From: Caryophanales bacterium UBA3210
Lineage (GTDB): Bacteria > Bacillota_I > Bacilli_A > RFN20 > CAG-449
Assembly: GCA_002363635.1 (NCBI GenBank)
Contig: DEWM01000047.1
Location: forward strand, 1 to 26,742
Direction: 5' to 3'
Length of the DNA: 26,742 bases
This document shows, one piece after another, positions 7,896-15,263 of this stretch. A model generated the notes under the pieces. That model searched no databases and was not told the DNA's origin. It saw nothing but the letters and a program-made list of their open reading frames with translations. The position numbers and the translations under genes are program-made. Within the stretch, counting starts at the first letter, position 1. The number at the start of each line of letters is the position of its first letter.

Positions 7896-8927
7896 TTATA
7901 AATATTTAACCATTTCATCGTAAATATCAGCGTAATGGTCATCAATTAGGCCAAAGTCCATTTTCTTATATGACCAAAGGGCTCTACCGATTTGATAATG
8001 TTCAAAAGCTTCATTAATTTGCATCATCCATACTAAAGTAGAGACAAGGTCAGCTCGGTCAATAACCCCATATTCTCCGCAGTAAAGTTCAACACCGTTT
8101 TCTTTAGCGTAATCGACAGCTTCTTTAAATAGATCGATAAAGAAGTTTGGTTTCTTTAATAATTTGATAGCATCTTCTGTTTTACCAAGAGTGCCATTAG
8201 TTACTGAAGGACAAATAGAAGCAATTTTACGGTATTCTTTGTCAGGAAGCGGATAAGAAATCTTAAAATTTAAAGGCATTTTTTCCATCCAATATGCACC
8301 TTGATGAGTAAAGGCCATAGGTTCGTAGCAGTGAATATTATAAACAATATTTTTATCAGTAGGTTTAGCGTTCCATTTAACAGTCTTTACAGAAGAATAA
8401 CCAACTCCTCCATATAAGATTTTTACAGTAGGACAATTCTTTCTAATTACTTGAATACATCTTAAAGCAAGTTCATTCCATGATTCTAAATATGAATAAT
8501 CAGTAACTTCATTAAGCATTTCAAACATCATCATATTTTGATATGCAGCATATTTTTTTGATAATTTATCCCAAATATCTAAGAATAATTCTTTTAGTTC
8601 TTCATTTTCGAAAAATGATGAAGAATAGTTTTTATCATCAAAACTATATCCAGGTGCTTTATGTAAATCTAAGACGACATTTAGACCATGTTTTTTACAC
8701 CACTGCAAGCATAAATCTATATAGTGATAACCTATTTCACGTTCTTTCTTTTCTTTTTCGTCATAGATATTTTCAAAATCAACTGGAAGACGAAGATGGT
8801 CACATCCCATTTCTTTAATTCTCTCGATATCTTCTTCAGTAATGAATGTGTCTAAATGTTCTTTAGTAAGTTTTCCTTGACTTAACCAACCACCTAAGTT
8901 GATTCCTTTTTTAAATCCTTCTAACAT
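7896..8927 (-). CDS. Cytosolic GH5 endo-beta-glucanase, CelC-like
   Basis: A glycoside hydrolase family 5 retaining enzyme of 343 aa, the same length as Clostridium thermocellum CelC, which it resembles throughout from memory: N-terminal GINLGGW, HLRLPVDF, VVLDLHKAPGYSF, EMLNEV with acid/base Glu140, IHCYEPMAFTHQ, LYCGEYGV with nucleophile Glu285, and LWSYKKMDFGL. It has no signal peptide, so it should act in the cytosol on short imported beta-glucan oligosaccharides rather than on polymer. It is the last gene of the minus-strand operon. Its ATG overlaps the epimerase stop by 7 bases (ATGTTAG), and its strong AGGAGGAG ribosome site lies inside the epimerase gene. In C. thermocellum, celC is likewise linked to a LacI-family regulator gene (glyR3). 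Specificity (beta-1,4 or mixed-linkage) is inferred. Confidence 0.88.
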   Translation of the reverse strand: MLEGFKKGINLGGWLSQGKLTKEHLDTFITEEDIERIKEMGCDHLRLPVDFENIYDEKEKKEREIGYHYIDLCLQWCKKHGLNVVLDLHKAPGYSFDDKNYSSSFFENEELKELFLDIWDKLSKKYAAYQNMMMFEMLNEVTDYSYLESWNELALRCIQVIRKNCPTVKILYGGVGYSSVKTVKWNAKPTDKNIVYNIHCYEPMAFTHQGAYWMEKMPLNFKISYPLPDKEYRKIASICPSVTNGTLGKTEDAIKLLKKPNFFIDLFKEAVDYAKENGVELYCGEYGVIDRADLVSTLVWMMQINEAFEHYQIGRALWSYKKMDFGLIDDHYADIYDEMVKYL

Positions 8928-9934
8928 TCTTTCTCCTCCTTATTGAATGTGTAAGTTATTTCTTCATGATATTTTTGACCTTTCTTAAGGACATCTAATT
9001 TATCTTTTAAGAATGGACTATTAATTGTATTTGGATGATACATAGCTTCTAAACATACTGCGTTATATGGACGTGCTATTTTGTTGTTATTCATTATTTC
9101 TTCGCCTACATAATTACAAGTGTAAATTACTACTACTGGATAAGTAGTTTTAATGCTTAATGATCTATTTGAAACAGGGTCTAATAAATAAATTTGTTCT
9201 TTGTTTTTATTAACTTCATCAAAGATGTAAGGGAAGTCGTATCCATTGGTATTATTAATAATTTCTTTATTGAAGAGATTATCTTTAATAGCGTGCATAT
9301 TTTTAAAAGAATAAATAGGTGAACAAGATATAATTTCTTGAGGAATTAATTTTTCTATTCTTTCCATCTTAGAAGCATTAATAAATAATTGATGTTCTAA
9401 AATATTATTTTTAGCATTACCACTTAAATTGAAATAAGTGTGGTTAGATAAATTTAGTAATGTATCTTGATCGCAAGTTGCGTCATATTCAAGATTTAAA
9501 ACATTATTATTCTTATACAAAGTATAAGAAACTTTTAAATCTAGATTGCCTGGATACCCTGATTCTTTGTCGACTGAGTAATAAGAAAATATTATTTTTA
9601 TGTAGTCTTCAGTTTCTTCTTTTTGAGAAGAAAATTCTTTAAAAGCAAGAGAAGAAGATCCTCCATGTAGACCATTAGGATCACTTGATTCAATGACATA
9701 ATCTTTATTATTTAAAGAGAATTTAGAAGAAGAAATTCTTCCTCCGGTTCTTCCGATTGTTTTACCAAAATAAGAATTATCATAAGGAAATTCATCTTTG
9801 TTTTTAGTTGTATAAACAATGGATTCTTGAAGACCATTTTTATCTAGAGTTTTTATATCGTAGATAGATGCTCCAACATTACATAAAGTAACTTTAGTGC
9901 CTAAATTATTTTCAATATCAATAAAAGTTAACAT
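8921..9934 (-). CDS. galM: Aldose 1-epimerase (galactose mutarotase family)
   Basis: Interconverts alpha and beta anomers of aldoses in the cytosol. With the ATG at 9934 the protein has 337 aa, near the usual 345. Family residues are visible: GRTGGRI near 61-67, LHGG with His90, NLSNHTYFNL with catalytic His165, and CLEAMYHP with catalytic base Glu296. A longer ORF begins at 10000, but its extra 22 residues (MKESKKIPSS...) lie inside the GH1 gene and do not belong to the family. The ATG at 9934 has AAGGGGA upstream and begins immediately after the GH1 stop (9936-9938), so translation is probably coupled. In this operon it could convert the beta-glucose released by GH1 to the alpha anomer, or the alpha-glucose-1-phosphate route's partner sugar. 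Confidence 0.9.
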   Translation of the reverse strand: MLTFIDIENNLGTKVTLCNVGASIYDIKTLDKNGLQESIVYTTKNKDEFPYDNSYFGKTIGRTGGRISSSKFSLNNKDYVIESSDPNGLHGGSSSLAFKEFSSQKEETEDYIKIIFSYYSVDKESGYPGNLDLKVSYTLYKNNNVLNLEYDATCDQDTLLNLSNHTYFNLSGNAKNNILEHQLFINASKMERIEKLIPQEIISCSPIYSFKNMHAIKDNLFNKEIINNTNGYDFPYIFDEVNKNKEQIYLLDPVSNRSLSIKTTYPVVVIYTCNYVGEEIMNNNKIARPYNAVCLEAMYHPNTINSPFLKDKLDVLKKGQKYHEEITYTFNKEEKEC

Positions 9935-9935
9935 A

Positions 9936-11279
9936 TTAAATCCCCTTATTTTTAATAATATTTTGATAATGGAAGAAGGAATCTTTTTTGATTCTTTCAT
10001 TATTTGAATAATTAATATAAACTAGACCAAAGCGTTTAGATAGTCCATTGTTCCATTCGAAATTGTCGAGTAATGACCAATAATAATATCCTCTTAAATC
10101 TATTTCTTTTGATACTTTATCTAATTCTTTTAAATATTCATTAATATATTCAATTCTTTCTTCATCATGAACCTTATTATCTTTACTTAAAATATCGTCA
10201 TTACAATATCCATTTTCAGAAATTGCAATAGGGTGTTTATATCTTTCGTAAAGGTATTTAGGACCATAATATAGAGTAGAAGGAATTACTTGTAACCAAG
10301 GAACGTTTCCTGTTTTATAACCTTTACTCATATCAGCAATTTTTAAGTTATTGTTTTCATCTAAAGAAGCATAAGTTCCTGTGTAGAAATTATAATAAAT
10401 AATGTCTATTTTTTGGGAAATTAGTTCTAAATCACCTTCTTTAATATCGGGTAAAATATCTTTAAAATCTTCGTAATAATTCTTAGGGTAATTTCCAAAA
10501 ATAATTGGGTCTAAATAGATAGGAGTTTGGTTAACAAATTCTCCATTCTTATCTAAATAAAACATTGCTTCATAACATTTTTTATATAGTAAATCATCTT
10601 TAGTTATAGGAATTAATGGTCTCATACATGGCGCAATACCTATAAAAGAAGAAGGAACATTTTTTCTTATGACTTTAACTGCTGTACCATGCATTAATAA
10701 TAAGTTATGAACACAAACTAATAAGTCTTTAGTACTTAATTTTAATCCTGGTGCATGTACTCCATACATATGTCCTAAAGTAAGAATTACTTGAGGCTCA
10801 TTGACAGTAATAAATTCGTTAGTATAAGGAGATAATGCTTTAGTAATAACATCGACATATTTTTCAAAATAAGAAACGATGTCACGGTTTAAAAAACCAC
10901 CTTTATCTTGAATCCATTGAGGTAAATCCCAATGATATAAAGTGATTAATGGTTTAATACCATTACTTACTAATTCTTTACATAAAGAGATATAATATTG
11001 AATGCCTTTTTCATTAGGATTATTATTTTCATCTATTACTCTAGTCCAGGCAATACTAAAACGATAAGAAGAAACTCCAAGTTCTTTTAATAATTTTACG
11101 TCTTCTTTGTATTTATAATATGATAAAGCACATGTTGATCCGTCAGTAGAATCATCAATGTTACCTTTGATTTTAGTAAAATTATCCCAGATTGAAGGGA
11201 CTTTGTTATCTACGTTAGGTGCGCCTTCAATTTGATAAGAAGCTGTAGCGCATCCAAAGACAAAATTCTTATTAAACAT
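9936..11279 (-). CDS. GH1 beta-glucosidase (or 6-phospho-beta-glucosidase)
   Basis: A family 1 glycoside hydrolase of 447 aa, the normal length for a single (beta/alpha)8 barrel. Hallmarks: N-terminal FVFGCATASYQIEGA, RFSIAWTR, LYHWDLPQW, VNEPQ with acid/base Glu161, SENGY with nucleophile Glu355, and WSLLDNFEWNNGLSKRFGLVY. It has no signal peptide, so it is cytosolic. Because the locus carries an ABC transporter and a phosphorylase and no PTS genes, an unphosphorylated beta-glucoside substrate (cellobiose, cellodextrins or laminaribiose) is more likely than a 6-phospho sugar. FEWNNGLSKRFG lacks the Ser-x-x-Lys-x-Tyr pattern common in 6-phospho enzymes. I chose the ATG at 11279, directly after GGAGGAAATT; the TTG at 11291 would sit within that ribosome site. 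It is the second gene of the lacI operon. Confidence 0.92.
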   Translation of the reverse strand: MFNKNFVFGCATASYQIEGAPNVDNKVPSIWDNFTKIKGNIDDSTDGSTCALSYYKYKEDVKLLKELGVSSYRFSIAWTRVIDENNNPNEKGIQYYISLCKELVSNGIKPLITLYHWDLPQWIQDKGGFLNRDIVSYFEKYVDVITKALSPYTNEFITVNEPQVILTLGHMYGVHAPGLKLSTKDLLVCVHNLLLMHGTAVKVIRKNVPSSFIGIAPCMRPLIPITKDDLLYKKCYEAMFYLDKNGEFVNQTPIYLDPIIFGNYPKNYYEDFKDILPDIKEGDLELISQKIDIIYYNFYTGTYASLDENNNLKIADMSKGYKTGNVPWLQVIPSTLYYGPKYLYERYKHPIAISENGYCNDDILSKDNKVHDEERIEYINEYLKELDKVSKEIDLRGYYYWSLLDNFEWNNGLSKRFGLVYINYSNNERIKKDSFFHYQNIIKNKGI

Positions 11280-11298
11280 AATTTCCTCCAAATAAAAT

Positions 11299-11320
11299 GG
11301 GGCAATGTTGCCATTGTCCC
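11299..11320 (-). other. Intercistronic hairpin between lacI and GH1
   Basis: GGGGCAATG (11299-11307) pairs with CATTGTCCC (11312-11320), 9 bp with one G-T pair and a 4-base loop, followed on the minus strand by ATTTTATTT rather than a T-run. It may set relative lacI and GH1 mRNA levels as a weak terminator or processing and stability element. Confidence 0.5.
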
Positions 11321-11342
11321 GTTTATTTATTAATTATGGCAA

Positions 11343-12353
11343 TTAATTAATTTTTTTAACTGTTTCACCTTTTTGCATATAACCTTTAACAGAAATACGT
11401 TCTGGTAGAGAAGTTTTTGGATTTTCAATTAAGTCAATTAATTTTCTTGCTGCTTGAATTCCAATTTCTGAAGAGTTTTGTACATATGTAGTTAAGACTG
11501 GACGAAGTAATCTAGAAAGTTTAATGCCATCATAACCGACAATAGAGATATCTTCAGGAATTCTTAAACCATGTTTTTCAATTTCAGTGATGCCACCTAA
11601 AAGAGAATAGTCATCTGGATACATAATAACTGTTGGTCTATCAGGAAGTTCGAGTAATTCTCTTGTAGCTTTGCCTGATACTTGAGGAATATGATATGCA
11701 CCTTGTTTGATATATTCTTCTTTTACTGGAACGTTATGAATTGCACATGCTCTATAAAATGAAGTGACACGTTTTTGAGTAACTGATGTGTCATCACCTT
11801 GAATGAAGGCAATTTTCTTATGTCCGTTTTCTACTAAATAAGAAATGATATCTTGAATACCTTGGACGTTATCTGAATCTACTGATGATTTGTCATTGAA
11901 ATCATAGTCAATAGTAACTGTAGGAAGACTGCTATCTACTAATTTGATAACTTCAGGATCTTTAAAATCGACAGAAGCAATAATTACTCCATCAACATTT
12001 CTATATTTAGCATGTTCATAGAAAGTTAAATTATTGTTTGAAAAATGGTGAGAAATGAAGGTGATATCATAACCATTCTTTTCTGCTTCATCTTTGATTG
12101 AGTTAAGAATAGTAGAGAAATATTCGTGTTCTAAACCAGATGATGTTTTATCGACAAAAAGAACTCCAATATTGTAGCTTCTATTTGTTTTTAAAAGTCT
12201 TGCAGAAGCATTAGGAACATATCCCATTTCTTTTGCAACTTGCTGTACATATTCGATTGTTTTTTGGCTTAAATCAGATTTGCCACTTAAAGCTTTTGAA
12301 ACTGATGCAATTGATAATCCACAAGATTCTGCAATATCCTTAATTTTAACCAT
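11343..12353 (-). CDS. LacI-family transcriptional regulator of the beta-glucoside locus
   Basis: A 336-aa repressor-type protein, the normal LacI/GalR length. Residues 1-60 hold the HTH and hinge helix (VKIKDIAESCGLSIASVSKALSG, then ...GYVPNASARLLKT). Residues 61-336 are a periplasmic-binding-protein-like sugar-sensing domain beginning IGVLFVDK. The ribosome site GTGAGG precedes the ATG. It is the first gene of the operon with GH1, epimerase and GH5, and faces the divergent GH94 gene. A 20-base operator with 8-bp perfect arms lies just downstream of its own -10, pointing to autorepression, and similar sites sit at the GH94 and ABC promoters. The likely inducer is an imported beta-glucoside or its breakdown product; this is inference. 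CcpA itself is possible but unlikely, given the operon context. Confidence 0.9.
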   Translation of the reverse strand: MVKIKDIAESCGLSIASVSKALSGKSDLSQKTIEYVQQVAKEMGYVPNASARLLKTNRSYNIGVLFVDKTSSGLEHEYFSTILNSIKDEAEKNGYDITFISHHFSNNNLTFYEHAKYRNVDGVIIASVDFKDPEVIKLVDSSLPTVTIDYDFNDKSSVDSDNVQGIQDIISYLVENGHKKIAFIQGDDTSVTQKRVTSFYRACAIHNVPVKEEYIKQGAYHIPQVSGKATRELLELPDRPTVIMYPDDYSLLGGITEIEKHGLRIPEDISIVGYDGIKLSRLLRPVLTTYVQNSSEIGIQAARKLIDLIENPKTSLPERISVKGYMQKGETVKKIN

Positions 12354-12376
12354 AAATTCCTCACACTTTTATCGTT

Positions 12377-12396
12377 ACCCTTAATCGTTTAAGGGT
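12377..12396. promoter_or_regulatory. LacI-family operator at the lacI promoter
   Basis: The 20-base near-palindrome ACCCTTAATCGTTTAAGGGT has perfect 8-bp arms around TCGT, with the central CG typical of LacI-family sites. It begins just after the predicted transcript start, so binding would block the lacI operon. Confidence 0.75.
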
Positions 12397-12406
12397 CCTT
12401 AATTTA

Positions 12407-12435
12407 ATAATAAGTGCCAAAAGCATAAAAGTCAA
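12407..12435 (-). promoter_or_regulatory. Promoter of the lacI-GH1-epimerase-GH5 operon
   Basis: On the minus strand, TTGACT (plus coordinates 12430-12435), a 17-base spacer and TATTAT (12407-12412). The predicted start is near 12400, immediately before the operator. Confidence 0.7.
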
Positions 12436-12474
12436 CCGATTAAAGAGCATTTATAAAATAAAAAAATACAATTT

Positions 12475-12525
12475 TTATAGCAAAGCTATAATATATGAAA
12501 AAATTATCTTACTAAAACGTTTGAC
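12475..12525. promoter_or_regulatory. Middle of the divergent lacI-GH94 spacer: small inverted repeat and a weaker operator-like site
   Basis: TTATAGC (12475-12481) and GCTATAA (12485-12491) form a 7-bp inverted repeat. CTAAAACGTTTGAC (12512-12525) contains the AAACGTTT operator core but differs from the stronger sites in four flanking positions. It could be an auxiliary operator for DNA looping between the two promoters. The remainder of the 358-base spacer is AT-rich without other features. Confidence 0.35.
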
Positions 12526-12629
12526 TAAGATATAAGATTTCAAATCCTTTAAATCTGTCAAGTTATTTCAAAAATAATAATTTTTTCACTGTAAATGCAC
12601 AGAAAACTTATTTTTATGCTTAAAATTGA

Positions 12630-12657
12630 TTGCTTTATTATGAAATTTAGATATAAT
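12630..12657 (+). promoter_or_regulatory. GH94 promoter
   Basis: TTGCTT (12630-12635), a 16-base spacer and a perfect TATAAT (12652-12657). The predicted start is about 12664, with the operator directly downstream and the ATG at 12713. Confidence 0.7.
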
Positions 12658-12670
12658 TTAATTAGGTAAC

Positions 12671-12684
12671 CTTAAACGTTTTCG
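12671..12684. promoter_or_regulatory. LacI-family operator of the GH94 gene
   Basis: CTTAAACGTTTTCG lies just after the predicted transcript start. The reverse complement of a site at the ABC promoter (20419-20432) matches it in 13 of 14 bases, which is the strongest evidence for a shared regulon. Confidence 0.7.
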
Positions 12685-12712
12685 TAAATGTGACGAAAGG
12701 AAATAGAAAATT

Positions 12713-15136
12713 ATGAAATTTGGACATTTTGATGACAGTAAAAGAGAGTATGTAATTACCGATTACAACACACCTCTACCTTGGATTAATTATTTTGGAC
12801 AAGATGGTTTCTTTTCTTTAATGAGTAATACTTGTGGAGGATATATGTTCTACAAGGATGCGAAGTTAAGACGTATTACTAGATTTAGATATAATAATGT
12901 TCCTCGTGATTTTGGAGGTAGATATTATTACATCAATGATAATGGTACTATTTGGAACCCAGGGTTCTTACCATTAAAAACTAAACTTGATTCTTATAAA
13001 TGTCGTCATGGCATGGGATATAGTATTTTTGAATCAGAAAAGAATAAATTAAATGCTGAATTATTATGCTTTGTTCCACTTAAAGATTTATGTGAAATTA
13101 ATATGCTTACTTTGAAAAATGATTCAAATGAAGTTAAACATATTACTTTACATGGTGTTATTGAATGGTGTTTATGGAATGCAGTGGATGATCAAACTAA
13201 TTTCCAAAGAAACTGGAATATTGGTGAAGTAGAAATTGATGAATCAACTATCTACCATAAAACAGAATATAGAGAAAGAAGAAATCATTATGCTTTCTCT
13301 CATACAAATATTCCTCATGATGGATATGATTCAGATTTGGATACATGGATGGGATTATATAATTCTTATAGAGATCCAAAAGCTGTTATGGAAGCAACTT
13401 CATATCAAAGTAAAGCTTCTGGATGGGCACCTATTGCATCTCATATGTTTAAATTCGATTTAAAACCAGGTGAAGAAAAGACAATTATTTTCCAAATTGG
13501 TTATGTCGAAAATGAAGAAGATAAGAAATTTGAAAAATTATCAGTAATCAATAAAGAAAAAGCATATGAATTACAAAAGAAATATGCAACTAAAGAACAA
13601 GTTGAAAAAGCATTTGAAGAATTAAAAGAAAAATGGATTAACTTACTTTCAACTTTACATGTTGAATCAGATAATCCTAAGTTTGATAGAATGGTCAATA
13701 TTTGGAACCAATATCAATGTATGGCAACATTCAATATGTCACGTTCTGCTTCATATTATGAATCAGGTACTGGTAGAGGTATGGGATTTAGAGATTCTTG
13801 CCAAGACTTATTTGGTTTCTTACATTTAATTCCAGAGAAATCTAGAGAAAGAATTAAAGATATTGCATCAATTCAATTTAAAGATGGTTCTACTTACCAT
13901 CAATATCAACCATTAACTAAACGTGGTAATGCTGATATCGGTGGAGGATTCAATGATGATCCATTATGGTTAATTGCAGCAGTAGCACAGTACATTAAAG
14001 AAACTGGAGATTATTCAATTTTAAATGATCCTACTCCATTTAATAATGAAGAAGGTTCAGAAGTTCCACTTCTTGATCACTTAAGAGCATCATTTAATTT
14101 CATTGTTACTCATAAAGGTCCACATAACTTACCTTTAATTGGTCGAGCGGACTGGAATGACTGCTTGAATTTAAACTGTTTCTCAAAAACACCAGGTGAA
14201 TCTTTCCAAACTGCATCTAACTTTGATTCTGGCAAGGCTGAATCAGTATTTATCGCTGGTATGTTTGTTTTATATGGCAATGAATTTGCAGAGATCTTAA
14301 AACATATTGGTAACAATGATGAAGCTAATAAAGTATTAGAAGAAGTTAAGGTAGTTGAAGAGGCAACTATTAAATATGGATGGGACGGAAACTGGTTTAC
14401 TAGAGCATATGATGCTTTTGGTAATAAAGTTGGTTCAAAAGAATGTAAAGATGGCCAAATTTTCATTGAACCACAAGGTTTCTGTACTATGGCAAGAATT
14501 GGAGAAAAATTAGGATATGGTAAGAAAGCACTAGATTCAGTAGAAAAGATTTTAACTAATGATTATGGAGTTGAATTATTATATCCAACATACAAGGAAT
14601 ATCATGTAGAACTCGGTGAAGTTTCTTCTTATCCTCCAGGATATAAAGAAAATGGATCAGTTTTCTGTCATAACAATCCTTGGATAGTAATTGCAAATAC
14701 TGTTATTGGAGATAACGAAAGAGCATTTGATATTTATAGAAAGAATTGTCCTGCATATTTAGAAGATGTTTCAGAAATTCATAAGACAGAACCTTATGTA
14801 TATTCTCAAACTATTGCAGGTAGAGATGCTCAAAATTATGGTGAAGCTAAGAACTCTTGGTTAACTGGTACTGCTTCTTGGACAATGGTCGCAGCCTCAC
14901 AAGCACTTCTTGGTATTAAACCAGACTATGATGGATTAAAGATTGATCCACATCTACCAAAAGAAATTAAACATGCACATGTAACTCGTATTTTTAGAGG
15001 TGTTAAATATGATATTGAAATCATTAATAATGCATCTAATAAATATCAGATGTTTGTAAACAATACGCTAGTAAAGGGTAATGTAATTCCATTTAATAAA
15101 GTAGACGATGTTATTAAAGTAAAAGTCGAATTATAG
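12713..15136 (+). CDS. cbp: GH94 cellobiose phosphorylase
   Basis: Cleaves cellobiose with inorganic phosphate to alpha-glucose-1-phosphate and glucose in the cytosol, saving one ATP per disaccharide. At 807 aa it matches the length of clostridial cellobiose phosphorylase (about 811) and resembles it end to end from memory: N-terminal FGHFDDSKREYVIT, RRITRFRYNN, CRHGMGYS, NMSRSASYYESG, GMGFRDSCQD, IGGGFNDDPLWL, GRADWNDCLNLNCF (catalytic Asp in the WND segment), and C-terminal SSYPPGYKENG, CHNNPW and AKNSWLTGTASW. Domains are an N-terminal beta-sandwich, a linker, an (alpha/alpha)6 barrel and a C-terminal cap. It has no signal peptide. It is monocistronic, with its own promoter, operator and terminator. 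Other GH94 activities (cellodextrin, laminaribiose or chitobiose phosphorylase) are less likely given the overall match. Ribosome site GAAAGGAAA. Confidence 0.92.
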   Translation: MKFGHFDDSKREYVITDYNTPLPWINYFGQDGFFSLMSNTCGGYMFYKDAKLRRITRFRYNNVPRDFGGRYYYINDNGTIWNPGFLPLKTKLDSYKCRHGMGYSIFESEKNKLNAELLCFVPLKDLCEINMLTLKNDSNEVKHITLHGVIEWCLWNAVDDQTNFQRNWNIGEVEIDESTIYHKTEYRERRNHYAFSHTNIPHDGYDSDLDTWMGLYNSYRDPKAVMEATSYQSKASGWAPIASHMFKFDLKPGEEKTIIFQIGYVENEEDKKFEKLSVINKEKAYELQKKYATKEQVEKAFEELKEKWINLLSTLHVESDNPKFDRMVNIWNQYQCMATFNMSRSASYYESGTGRGMGFRDSCQDLFGFLHLIPEKSRERIKDIASIQFKDGSTYHQYQPLTKRGNADIGGGFNDDPLWLIAAVAQYIKETGDYSILNDPTPFNNEEGSEVPLLDHLRASFNFIVTHKGPHNLPLIGRADWNDCLNLNCFSKTPGESFQTASNFDSGKAESVFIAGMFVLYGNEFAEILKHIGNNDEANKVLEEVKVVEEATIKYGWDGNWFTRAYDAFGNKVGSKECKDGQIFIEPQGFCTMARIGEKLGYGKKALDSVEKILTNDYGVELLYPTYKEYHVELGEVSSYPPGYKENGSVFCHNNPWIVIANTVIGDNERAFDIYRKNCPAYLEDVSEIHKTEPYVYSQTIAGRDAQNYGEAKNSWLTGTASWTMVAASQALLGIKPDYDGLKIDPHLPKEIKHAHVTRIFRGVKYDIEIINNASNKYQMFVNNTLVKGNVIPFNKVDDVIKVKVEL

Positions 15137-15180
15137 TTATCTTAAAAATAAAATCCCCGTTTATTTTTTCTAGACAGAGA

Positions 15181-15205
15181 TAGGTACCGAGAGGTATCTA
15201 TTTTT
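15181..15205 (+). terminator. Intrinsic terminator of the GH94 gene
   Basis: TAGGTACC (15181-15188) pairs with GGTATCTA (15193-15200), 8 bp with one G-T pair and a GAGA loop, then five T. Confidence 0.75.
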
Positions 15206-15215
15206 GTTTGGTCAA

Positions 15216-15248
15216 TAAAAAAATACAGGCAAATTTGATTGCCTGTAT
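15216..15248 (-). terminator. Intrinsic terminator of the sugar ABC operon
   Basis: ATACAGGCAA (15223-15232) and TTGCCTGTAT (15239-15248) form a perfect 10-bp stem with a 6-base loop. The plus-strand A-run before it gives a T-run on the minus strand. It lies 16 bases after the ATPase stop. Confidence 0.85.
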
Positions 15249-15263
15249 TCACTTAATAATTAA

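Noticed and set aside
9935-10000. Longer N-terminus of the aldose epimerase (22 extra residues)
   Set aside because: It lies inside the GH1 gene, has no family similarity, and the ATG at 9934 has a good ribosome site directly after the GH1 stop.
12617-12667. Short ORF (MLKIDCFIMKFRYNLIR) before the GH94 gene
   Set aside because: It overlaps the promoter itself and has no Shine-Dalgarno.
14110-14466. 118-codon minus-strand ORF within the GH94 gene
   Set aside because: Opposite-strand shadow of a conserved catalytic region; no ribosome site or promoter.
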